Below are positions 1 through 5,654 of a DNA stretch of 7,134 nt, in pieces. Position numbers and translations under genes: made by a program. Positions within the stretch are counted from its first letter, which is position 1. Every line of letters starts with the position of its first letter. The stretch is from assembly GCA_019347995.1 (NCBI GenBank), contig JAHWKH010000127.1, positions 1 to 7,134 of the forward strand, written 5' to 3'. Below the pieces are notes generated by a model. That model was not told the DNA's origin. It searched no databases and saw nothing but the letters and a program-made list of their open reading frames with translations. The DNA is from Gemmatimonadota bacterium. Its GTDB lineage: Bacteria; Gemmatimonadota; Gemmatimonadetes; Longimicrobiales; UBA6960.

Positions 1-2
1 TG

Positions 3-542
3 CTTGCAGTCCTATTGGCACGCTGCCGCGGTCCCGACCGGATGGTATACGCCGCGCCCTTCGCTGCCGGCCTTGCGTGGGCACTTCACGCCGGTGTCGA
101 CTGGGATTGGGAGATGCCGGTGGTCACGCTCTGGTTTTTCGCGGCCGCAGGCATGGCCCTGGCATCGCGACTCCCTCAGCCGCCGCGCCGAGGCGCCATG
201 CCACGGACGGCGCGGCTGCTCGTCGCGCTGGGCATCCTGGTCCTCGCAGTCGTGCCGGTGAGAATCCTTCTCTCGCAGGACGCCCTTGAGCAGAGCCGCG
301 CGGCGTTCATGCGAGGCGACTGCCGCGCGGCCGTCGAGCATGCGCTGGATGCCAGCGCTGCTTTGACCGTCCGGCCGGAGCCTTTCGTAATCCTCGGCTA
401 CTGCGACGTGCGCCTCGGGATGCCGGACCTGGCCGTGCGCGCGATGGACGGCGCGGTGGCGCGCGACCCGGGCAACTGGGAGACGCACTACGGCCGTGCA
501 CTGGTCCTGGGCGCCGCCGGCAGGGATCCGCGTGCGGCGGCA
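3..542 (+). CDS. O-antigen ligase family protein with TPR-like tail, C-terminal fragment (both ends incomplete)
   Basis: The frame is open from the left edge, so the N-terminus is outside the window. Three hydrophobic stretches are visible (about nt 42-104, 123-173 and 216-272). Between the first two lies the motif VDWDWEMP (nt 96-119), which I recall from the C-terminal membrane part of Wzy/WaaL-type O-antigen ligases. The remainder (nt 273-524) is soluble and helical, with TPR-like character: AFMRGDCRAAVEHAL, then ILGYCDVRLGMPDLAVRAM, then DPGNWETHYGRALV. Proteins of this family polymerise or ligate undecaprenyl-linked glycans on the outer face of the cytoplasmic membrane. Coding similarity stops around nt 525-545; beyond that the same frame stays open to 1244 but becomes arginine-rich shadow sequence antisense to the flippase. 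The 3' end given is therefore a breakpoint estimate, not a stop codon. The style resembles Thermoleophilia-type Actinobacteria (from memory). Family assignment is fairly secure; polymerase versus ligase cannot be decided. Confidence 0.72.
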
Positions 543-2032
543 CGGCGCGGGAGGTGCCCCGCGCACCGGTCACGCCCGAGCCCGTGCGGGCCGATCTGCC
601 GCCCGTGCCGGCGGTGGATGGCCCGCTGTCGCTGGACCTGGTCTATCCGCCGGAAGGCGGGACGGTCGCCGTGCGCGACTCCACGTTCGTGTTCGGCTCG
701 ACCGGGACGGGCGAGGCGGTGCTCAGCATCAACGGCGCGGGCGTGCCGGTCGCGCTCGGGGAAGACCGAGCCGAGCAGCGCCATGGCCGCCGGGGAGCGG
801 GATGCGGGGAACGCCAGGGCCAGGGGCACCACCGCCGCGTACGACACGGCCGTCGCCCACGCGGCGCCCACCCCCCCGTGGCGGGGGATGAGCGCCAGGT
901 TCAGACCCACGTTGAGGAACGCCGTCAGGCCCGCCGCCCATGCGCCGACCTGCGGGTGGCCCGTGCTGAAGAGCCGGTTGAGCAGCACCCCGTTGGCGAA
1001 GGCGGGGGGAACCGCCCACGCCAGCACGGTCAGGATCGGGACGGCGGCGGCGAACTCCTCGCCCAGGAGCAGGACCATCACGCCGCCCCCGTACAGCGCG
1101 ATCGCCACCGCCATGGGCAACGACACCAGGGCCATGGCCCGGAAGCTCAGCTCCGTCGCCCTCCGCAGCCGGTCGGCCGACTCGGCCTCGAAGCGGGCCA
1201 GGAGGGGGAAGGCCGAGGCCATGAACACGACGGGGATCACGTAGGGGAACTCGATGAGCCGCGTCGCGGCGCCGTACAACCCCACGGCGCCCTCTCCCGA
1301 CATGCGGTAGAGCATGAGGTGGTCGATCCTCAGGTACACCTGGATGAAGAGGCTCGCCACGGCCACCGGCCACGAGAGGCGGAGGAGGCCCATCCACCCC
1401 TGCCGGTCGAGGCGGGGCGAGACGTCGAGCCCGGAGCGGCGGCCCAGGACCCGTGAGACGGCGTAGATGACGGCGGCGGAGACCGGCTCGAGAAACACGA
1501 AGGCGGCCAGGGGCGCCCCCAGGGCGATGAGCCCGAGCTTGGTCAGGGTGAGGAGGATGGACCAGACGCCGAAGACGAGCTTGGGCAGGCCCATCCTCAG
1601 CTCCACCGAGTACCGCACCAGGAAGAGCGAGTGGAAGGAGAAGGGGAAGGAGGCCAGCGCCACGATGACGAGGATCGCGACCCGCGGCGTGGGACGCAGC
1701 AGCGGGAGGAGCAGGACGGCCAGGACGAGGCTGCCCACGGACAGCGCGAGGCGCAGGCCCAGGGCGCGGGATACGATCTCCGCGGCGCGCTCGGGCGCCC
1801 GTGCCACGTCCCGCTGGACGACGGTGTCGACGCCTACCGACGTGAGGATGATGAAGAAGGAGAGGTACGAGTAGATCGTGGTGAGGACGCCGTACTCGTC
1901 GCGGCCCAGGTGCTGGATCAGGAGGATGGCCACCACGGCGGCCAGGACGGTGTTGAGGCCGTAGCTCGCCGCCAGGACGGCCGTGTTGCCGGCGAAGCGC
2001 GACGCCCAGCGCAGACCGGTGGAGGCGCTCAC
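488..2032 (-). CDS. Wzx-like oligosaccharide flippase with a chimeric C-terminus (native part about 755-2032)
   Basis: This is a polytopic protein of the MOP/polysaccharide-transport superfamily, which moves undecaprenyl-linked oligosaccharide across the cytoplasmic membrane. The GTG start at 2032 overlaps the preceding gene's TGA as GTGA. About twelve hydrophobic segments can be seen: residues 15-40, 48-72, 90-112, 117-140, 152-172, 173-197, 217-241, 251-278, 296-324, 330-358, 361-383 and 387-409. The first holds the usual Wzx-type start, ILLIQHLGRDEYGVLT. Family-like similarity continues to roughly residue 420-426 (nt about 755). The frame then runs on to TAG at 488-490, giving 514 residues nominally, but the last 85-90 residues (HARAVDAEHRLARPGRAEHERG and onward) are Arg/His/Pro-rich antisense shadow of the plus-strand amidase and ligase fragments. 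Usual Wzx length is about 420-500, so the true protein loses at most a short tail or one or two membrane helices. It is the last gene of the polysaccharide operon. Confidence 0.85.
   Translation of the reverse strand: MSASTGLRWASRFAGNTAVLAASYGLNTVLAAVVAILLIQHLGRDEYGVLTTIYSYLSFFIILTSVGVDTVVQRDVARAPERAAEIVSRALGLRLALSVGSLVLAVLLLPLLRPTPRVAILVIVALASFPFSFHSLFLVRYSVELRMGLPKLVFGVWSILLTLTKLGLIALGAPLAAFVFLEPVSAAVIYAVSRVLGRRSGLDVSPRLDRQGWMGLLRLSWPVAVASLFIQVYLRIDHLMLYRMSGEGAVGLYGAATRLIEFPYVIPVVFMASAFPLLARFEAESADRLRRATELSFRAMALVSLPMAVAIALYGGGVMVLLLGEEFAAAVPILTVLAWAVPPAFANGVLLNRLFSTGHPQVGAWAAGLTAFLNVGLNLALIPRHGGVGAAWATAVSYAAVVPLALAFPASRSPAAMALLGSVFPERDRHARAVDAEHRLARPGRAEHERGVAHGDRPAFRRIDQVQRQRAIHRRHGRQIGPHGLGRDRCAGHLPRRAAARGSLPAAPRTSARP
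525..546. other. Breakpoint joining the O-antigen ligase fragment to the amidase fragment
   Basis: Ligase-like coding in one plus frame (…AAGRDPRAA) gives way to amidase-like coding in another plus frame (SACGGTAREVPRAP). Between about 525 and 546 both frames read plausibly, so the exact joint is hidden, possibly by a short shared G/C-rich stretch. Neither gene continues past it. Confidence 0.6.
527..754 (+). pseudogene. N-acetylmuramoyl-L-alanine amidase, N-terminal fragment without start or catalytic domain
   Basis: This fragment is in a different plus frame from the ligase fragment. It begins near a lipobox-like SACGGTA (Cys codon at nt 533-535), suggesting a lipoprotein whose hydrophobic signal peptide is missing. 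A Pro-rich linker follows (VPRAPVTPEPVRADLPPVP, from nt 554), then a beta-rich stretch with VYPPEGGTVAVRDSTFVFGS (nt 641-700) and LSINGAGVPVA (nt 722-754). From memory, the YPPEG...RDS.FVFGS...INGxxVPVAPNG pattern is the domain that precedes the Amidase_3 catalytic domain in Gemmatimonadota peptidoglycan amidases, which cleave the MurNAc-L-alanine bond in the envelope. The expected PNG after VPVA is absent: at nt 755 the frame changes to LGEDRAEQRHGRRG, which is antisense to the flippase. No catalytic Zn-binding residues are present, so the piece cannot be functional. A GTG at 554 could be called as a start but is probably internal to the original gene. Confidence 0.6.
745..765. other. Breakpoint joining the plus-strand amidase fragment to the 3' end of the minus-strand flippase
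   Basis: Amidase-like sequence on the plus strand is recognisable to VPVA (ends 754), and flippase-like sequence on the minus strand is recognisable down to about the same place. There is no stop codon for either gene and no intergenic DNA, so the two coding sequences meet tail to tail inside both reading frames. Confidence 0.6.
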
Positions 2033-2985
2033 GGCTCGGCCGAGCCCCTCAGGGCGCCCCACCACGCTCCCAGGAGGAGGCGCGCGTCGCGCCAGCGCGC
2101 CCGGTGGTAGTCCGACGGGCGCAGCGCGTCGAGCGTGCGGTGGACGAGCCATTCCGTGGCCAGCGCGACGCCCCGGGCCGCGTCGAACGCGGCGAGCGCC
2201 AGCGCCCCACGGTGCCGCCGGATCATGTAGCGATCTCCCTCCACCGCGCGGCGCGCACGCCACCCCGCCCGCTCAAGCGAGCTCGCCCCGCGCAGGTGGA
2301 CGACCGTGACGAACGGGTCGAACACGACGCGCCAGCCGGCCTTCCGGACCCGCCAGCACCACTCCTGCTCCTCCCCGTACATGAAGATCGCCGGGTCGAA
2401 GCCGCCCGCGTCCTCCACCACCCCACGGCGCACGAGCAGGCACGCGCCCGTGAGCCAGTCCACGTCGCGGCGCCGGTCGTGGGGCCACGCGTCGCCGAGC
2501 AGCCGCTCCGGCCCCCCACGCGGGGCCAGCACGCGGTGGATCGGAGTCCGGCGCAGCAGCTCCGTGCGGCTCCCGGCGAAGCGGCGGGCGGAATACTCGA
2601 GTCGGCCCGCGGGGCTCTCGAGGCGAGGCCCCACCACCCCCACGTCGGCCTCCGCCTCCAGGGCGTCGACGAGGCGCCGTAGCCCGCCCGGCTCGGCGAA
2701 GCGAGCGTCGCTGTTCAGGAGCAGGAGGTGGCGTCCCGCCGCCCGCTCCATGGCCAGGTTGTTGGCCCGGCCGAAGCCCACGTTCTCCTCCAGGGCCAGG
2801 AGGTGGGCGCTCGGGTGGCCGCGCCGCACGGCGTCCGCGGTCCCGTCGCTGGAGGCGTTGTCCACCACCCACGTCTCGGTCCGCACGCCCTCCTGGGCCT
2901 CCACCGAGGCCAGCGCCGCCAGCGTGAGCTCGCGCGTGTTGAAGCTCACGACGATGGCCGAGACGTCGGGCCGGTCGGGGCTCAC
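2029..2985 (-). CDS. GT2 family glycosyltransferase, rhamnosyltransferase (WbbL) type
   Basis: This 318-residue GT-A fold enzyme transfers a sugar from a nucleotide donor to a lipid-linked or protein-linked acceptor on the cytoplasmic side. Motifs run in the usual order: strand VVSFN (12-16); VDNASSDGT (41-49), the nucleotide-binding Asp region; NVGFGRANN (68-76); LLLNSDA (88-94), the position of the metal-binding DXD; DWLTGACLLVRR (176-187); and GGFDPAIFMYGEEQEWCWRVRKAGW (written here as GGFDPAIFMYGEE at 194-206 followed by QEWCWRVRKAGW at 207-218), where the acidic residues supply the catalytic base. The TGACLLVRR plus GGFD..FFMY.E pattern is typical of dTDP-rhamnosyltransferases such as WbbL/RfbF, but donor specificity is inferred. 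The GTG start at 2985 overlaps the upstream TGA (GTGA) and has GGAGG 4 bases ahead; it begins directly before the first strand, while in-frame sequence further upstream is Arg/Gly-rich shadow. Its TGA overlaps the flippase GTG. Confidence 0.9.
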   Translation of the reverse strand: MSPDRPDVSAIVVSFNTRELTLAALASVEAQEGVRTETWVVDNASSDGTADAVRRGHPSAHLLALEENVGFGRANNLAMERAAGRHLLLLNSDARFAEPGGLRRLVDALEAEADVGVVGPRLESPAGRLEYSARRFAGSRTELLRRTPIHRVLAPRGGPERLLGDAWPHDRRRDVDWLTGACLLVRRGVVEDAGGFDPAIFMYGEEQEWCWRVRKAGWRVVFDPFVTVVHLRGASSLERAGWRARRAVEGDRYMIRRHRGALALAAFDAARGVALATEWLVHRTLDALRPSDYHRARWRDARLLLGAWWGALRGSAEP

Positions 2986-3392
2986 GACGCCTCCGGCGCG
3001 CGGGCCGTGGCCGTGAGCCGCCCGGCCACCGAGAGCGGGCCCAGGAGGGGAGCCCCGGCCTCCTGCGGCCGACCGGCGGCCTCCGTCCGGTCCTCGGGCG
3101 CGCCGCCCTCCTCGTCCGCGTGGCCCGAGTCCTCCGCCGGAGCCTCCGAGGGTGCTTTCCTTCCCGTGGAGCCCCCTCCCCGGCCGGCGAGCCGTGCCGC
3201 CGCCCGGTCCAGCGGCCGGGGGATCGACGGCAGCACATGGGCGGCCACGGAGTCGCGCAGCTGCTCCAGCACGCGGATCATGAGCACCGCGTCGAAGCGC
3301 TCGTGGAGCCCGAACCCGGGCACGACGCGCGCGTGCCCGCCGGTGGCGTACAGGGGGCAGGCGCCTACCTTCTCCTCCGGCGGAGCGCTCAT
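2982..3392 (-). CDS. Hypothetical protein, 136 residues, with acidic low-complexity C-terminal half
   Basis: I do not recognise a family. The gene is supported by its position: ATG at 3392 overlaps the upstream TGA as ATGA, and its own TGA overlaps the GT2 GTG as GTGA, with codon third positions mostly G/C. Residues 1-70 look folded. They include LYATGGHARVV (14-24), a probable strand-helix FDAVLMIRVLEQLRDSVAAHVL (33-54, described by position), and an Arg-rich helix PLDRAAARLAG (60-70). The piece FDAVLMIRVLEQL resembles the late core of SAM-dependent methyltransferases, but at 70 folded residues there is no room for a cofactor-binding domain. Residues 71-117 are Gly/Glu/Ala-rich and probably disordered (EAPAEDSGHADEEGGAPED), followed by GPLSVAGRLTATARAPEAS. 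There is no signal peptide or membrane segment. It may be an accessory or regulatory subunit for a neighbouring glycosyltransferase, but that rests on context only. Confidence 0.68.
   Translation of the reverse strand: MSAPPEEKVGACPLYATGGHARVVPGFGLHERFDAVLMIRVLEQLRDSVAAHVLPSIPRPLDRAAARLAGRGGGSTGRKAPSEAPAEDSGHADEEGGAPEDRTEAAGRPQEAGAPLLGPLSVAGRLTATARAPEAS
2990..2994 (-). promoter_or_regulatory. Ribosome binding site GGAGG of the GT2 gene
   Basis: GGAGG on the minus strand lies 4 bases before the GTG at 2985, within the last codons of the 136-residue gene. It supports the GTG start in the GTGA overlap rather than any longer form of the glycosyltransferase. Confidence 0.6.
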
Positions 3393-4543
3393 CGGCCCGG
3401 CGCGGGTCGGCCATCGACCCCTTCCGCCGAGCCGAGGAGCGGATCCAGGACCGCGTCCAGACGCGCCGCCATGGCCGACCAGCCGAAGCGCTCCACGGCC
3501 CGCCGCCGGCTCTCTTCGGCCAGGCGCGCCCGCAGGAGAGGATCCTCCCGCAGGCTCAGCACGGCATCGCGGAACGCGGCGAAGTCGCCCGGAGGCACCA
3601 CCAGCCCCGCCGCCGGCTCGCCTCCCAGGATCTCGCGGGCGTCGCCGACGTCGGTGGCCACCACGGGCAACCCCATGGCCATGGCCAGCAGCAGCTTGGC
3701 GGGCGTCTGGTGCGCGGCGAAGGGGGTGTCCTCGCGGTGCAGGACGAAGACGTCGGCCGCCGCCAGCGTCCAGCCGCTCTCGCGGAAGGGCACGACCGGC
3801 CGCAGATCCACCCCGGATGCCTCGGCCACGAAACCCGCCGGAGACACCACCACGACCCGGCCCGTGGGCGCCAGAACGGGCCCGATGCGGGAGAGGACGT
3901 CACCGCCCTTGTGCGCCGCGGGCGTGCCGACGAAGAGCGCCACGAAAGCGTCGGCGGGGACGCCGATCCGCTCCCGGGCGGCGGGGCCGGGATAGCGGGC
4001 CGGATCGAACCAGGAGGTGTCGACCCCCTGGCGGACCAGCGTGCCGCCGAAGCGCTCCTGCAGGCGGCGGCTGGACACCGTCAGGGCGTCCGCGTCGCCC
4101 ACGCGCCTCTCGATCCGGCGCAGCGCGACCTCTCCGCGGGAGTCGCCCAGCGACCGGAGGGCGTACGCGAGCCGACGGATCGGCGCCCGCCCCGCGAAGA
4201 ACCCGGCATCCCAGTCGTCCAGGTGAAGGGCGAGGGGCACGTCCTCGCCGGCGGCGCAGCGCAGTGCGATGCCCAGCGACGAGGGGAACGCCTTCACGGC
4301 GTACACCAGGTCGTGCGCCTCCGCGAGGGACCGCGCGGCGCGCACGACCCCGGGATCGCGCGGATCCATGCCGGGGAGCGCGTGGGCCGCCGAGAGCTCC
4401 TCCCGCATGGGAGCCCACCGGTCGCCGGAGGCGGGGCCGGCCACCGTCACGTGGTGCCGGCCGGACAGCGCGCCGGCCAGCTGCGTCGCCGTGTAGCAGA
4501 CGTTCCTGGAGAGGTCCGCGGCGAGGAACAGGATCTTGGCCAC
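3389..4543 (-). CDS. GT4-like (group 1) glycosyltransferase, diverged active-site motif
   Basis: This 384-residue protein has a GT-B layout. The N-terminal acceptor domain starts with KILFLAADLSRNVCYTATQLAGAL (residues 3-26, positions only beyond the first strand) and contains DLVYAVKAFPSSLGIAL (78-94) and LALHLDDWDAG (104-114), a K.FP.S.G.AL...DDW arrangement I recall in GT4 enzymes of cyanobacteria and Gemmatimonadota. The Arg-rich linker and TVSSRRLQERFGG (155-167) lead to VRQGVDTSWFDP (170-181). The donor domain has ALFVGTPAAHKGGDV (202-216), FVLHREDTP (266-274), TPAKLLLAMAMGLPVVATDVG (280-300) and AGLVVPPGD (312-320). The usual EX7E motif is missing: the position of its second Glu, normally in LLEAMA, is Leu286, and the first is His278. 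The likely start is GTG at 4543, 4 bases after the preceding TGA, directly before the first strand. It should add a sugar to a lipid-linked intermediate; donor and linkage are unknown. Confidence 0.88.
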   Translation of the reverse strand: MAKILFLAADLSRNVCYTATQLAGALSGRHHVTVAGPASGDRWAPMREELSAAHALPGMDPRDPGVVRAARSLAEAHDLVYAVKAFPSSLGIALRCAAGEDVPLALHLDDWDAGFFAGRAPIRRLAYALRSLGDSRGEVALRRIERRVGDADALTVSSRRLQERFGGTLVRQGVDTSWFDPARYPGPAARERIGVPADAFVALFVGTPAAHKGGDVLSRIGPVLAPTGRVVVVSPAGFVAEASGVDLRPVVPFRESGWTLAAADVFVLHREDTPFAAHQTPAKLLLAMAMGLPVVATDVGDAREILGGEPAAGLVVPPGDFAAFRDAVLSLREDPLLRARLAEESRRRAVERFGWSAMAARLDAVLDPLLGSAEGVDGRPAPGR

Positions 4544-4547
4544 GCGG

Positions 4548-5654
4548 TCACGCCCTCGCCATGGCCCGACGGTAGAACGCCGCCACCCGCTCCCGGAACA
4601 CGCCCATGGCGTGCTCCTCCTCGTAGCGCCTTCGCGCGCGTGTTCCCAGGCTCGCCCGCAGCTCGTCGTCGAGGAGGAGGGACTCCATGGCCGATTCCAG
4701 CGCCCCGGCGTCGGCTGGCGCCACCAGGAGGCCGCAGCGCCCGTCGTCCAGGATCTCGGGGAACGCCCCCTGGAGCGTCGCCACGCCGGGGATCCCGTAC
4801 GCCATCGCCTCCACCAGGGCCAGCCCGTAGCCCTCGGCCCGCGACGGCAGCAGGAAGACGTCGGCCGCGGGAAAGATCTCGTGGAGCAGCCGTTCCCGGT
4901 CGATCCAGGGGTGGGTCTCCACGCCCGGCTCGTCCAGGTCCCCGTAGGCGGGGTCCCCGCAGAGCACCAGCCGGACGTCGTGACGCCGGCGCAGCGACCG
5001 GAACGCCTGGAGCACCAGGTCGGCTCCCTTCCGCTCCGGATGCCGTCCCACCAGGAGGAACGTGAGGGGGCCGCGCCCCCCACGCTCGCGGCGCAGGCGC
5101 GGAGCGTCCGCCGGCGTGGGCACCCCCGGGGGAATGACCTCCACCCGCTCCCCGGGCACGCCCCACCGCAGCAGATGGGACGCGGCGAAGCGGGAGAACA
5201 CCATGAAGCCCAGCGACGCCGAGGGGTTCACGAACTCGTTGCCGATCCCCAGGCGCGGGAGGATGCGCGCGGCGCGGCGGTACAGGCGCTCGATCTCGGG
5301 CTCCGTCCAGCCGAGATAGGTCTCCAGGTAATGCCAGTACGTGGCGCCGCCCAGGCTGGTCACCACGGGGACGCGGCGCGGCCGGACCCGGTGCAGGACG
5401 TTGTGGACGTGCACGAGATCGATGTCGGCGGACACGCGGAACGACCGCAGCCCCTGGAGCGGGTGAAGCAGCCGATGGGGCACCCTGTTGTACGCCACCT
5501 CCTCGAAGACCCGGCAGCGGGCGCTCCGCGTCGAGCGGTGCGGCTCCAGGACCATCTCGTACTCCACTCCGGCGGGTGGGGACGCCTCGAGGTTGCGGAT
5601 GAAGACCTCCTCTCCGCCCCCGCCGAGCTGGCCCACCAGGAGGCAGCGAATCAT
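4548..5654 (-). CDS. GT4 family (group 1) glycosyltransferase
   Basis: This 368-residue retaining GT-B enzyme uses a nucleotide-sugar donor and probably acts at the inner face of the cytoplasmic membrane. Residues 1-20 hold the first strand and the Gly-rich acceptor loop (CLLVGQLGGGGEEVFIRNL, 4-22). The middle has DLVHVHNVLHRVRP (79-92) and VVTSLGGATYWHYL (97-110), followed by a helix with FVNPSASLGFMVFSRF (141-156). The donor domain begins at VEVIPPGVPTP (171-181) and has LLVGRHPERKGADLVL (200-215), LVLCGDPAYGDLDEPG (229-244), ADVFLLPSRAEGYGLALVEAMAYGIP (264-289) with the intact EX7E pair Glu274 and Glu282, and GLLVAPAD (308-315). Length is normal for the family. The ATG at 5654 overlaps the preceding TGA (ATGA); a GGAGG lies only 2 bases ahead, too close for an ideal site, but the start immediately precedes the first conserved strand. 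It is followed after 4 bases by the second GT4 gene. The sugar transferred cannot be read from sequence. Confidence 0.92.
   Translation of the reverse strand: MIRCLLVGQLGGGGEEVFIRNLEASPPAGVEYEMVLEPHRSTRSARCRVFEEVAYNRVPHRLLHPLQGLRSFRVSADIDLVHVHNVLHRVRPRRVPVVTSLGGATYWHYLETYLGWTEPEIERLYRRAARILPRLGIGNEFVNPSASLGFMVFSRFAASHLLRWGVPGERVEVIPPGVPTPADAPRLRRERGGRGPLTFLLVGRHPERKGADLVLQAFRSLRRRHDVRLVLCGDPAYGDLDEPGVETHPWIDRERLLHEIFPAADVFLLPSRAEGYGLALVEAMAYGIPGVATLQGAFPEILDDGRCGLLVAPADAGALESAMESLLLDDELRASLGTRARRRYEEEHAMGVFRERVAAFYRRAMARA

Noticed and set aside
14..22. TTG at 15 as the real start of the ligase-like gene
   Set aside because: The frame is open back to the window edge and reads hydrophobic Leu-Ala-Val-Leu before it, and ligases of this family are several hundred residues longer; this is an internal position.
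524..529. GGATCC (BamHI site) right at the ligase/amidase joint, suggesting a cloning ligation scar
   Set aside because: GGATCC also occurs uncut at 3441, 3540 and 4362 within the operon, so it is common here by composition and not evidence for restriction cloning.
543..1244. Continuation of the plus-strand ligase frame to 1244
   Set aside because: After 545 the translation is Arg/Ser/Pro-rich with no family character and is antisense to clear flippase helices; it is a shadow.
554..1456. 300-residue plus-strand protein from GTG 554
   Set aside because: Only the first 67 codons look like a real protein; from 755 the sequence is Gln/Arg/His-rich antisense of the flippase.
3300..3350. GGHARVV in the 136-residue protein, reminiscent of NeuD/PglD sugar acetyltransferases
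   Set aside because: In NeuD the motif is followed by a long nucleotide-binding helix and a left-handed beta-helix of hexapeptide repeats; neither is present, so this is probably coincidence.
2728..4575. Long plus-strand frame of 615 codons opposite the GT2 and GT4 genes
   Set aside because: It is Arg/Pro/Ala/Ser-rich, has no recognisable domain, and lies exactly antisense to well-conserved glycosyltransferases; long antisense frames are expected at this GC content.
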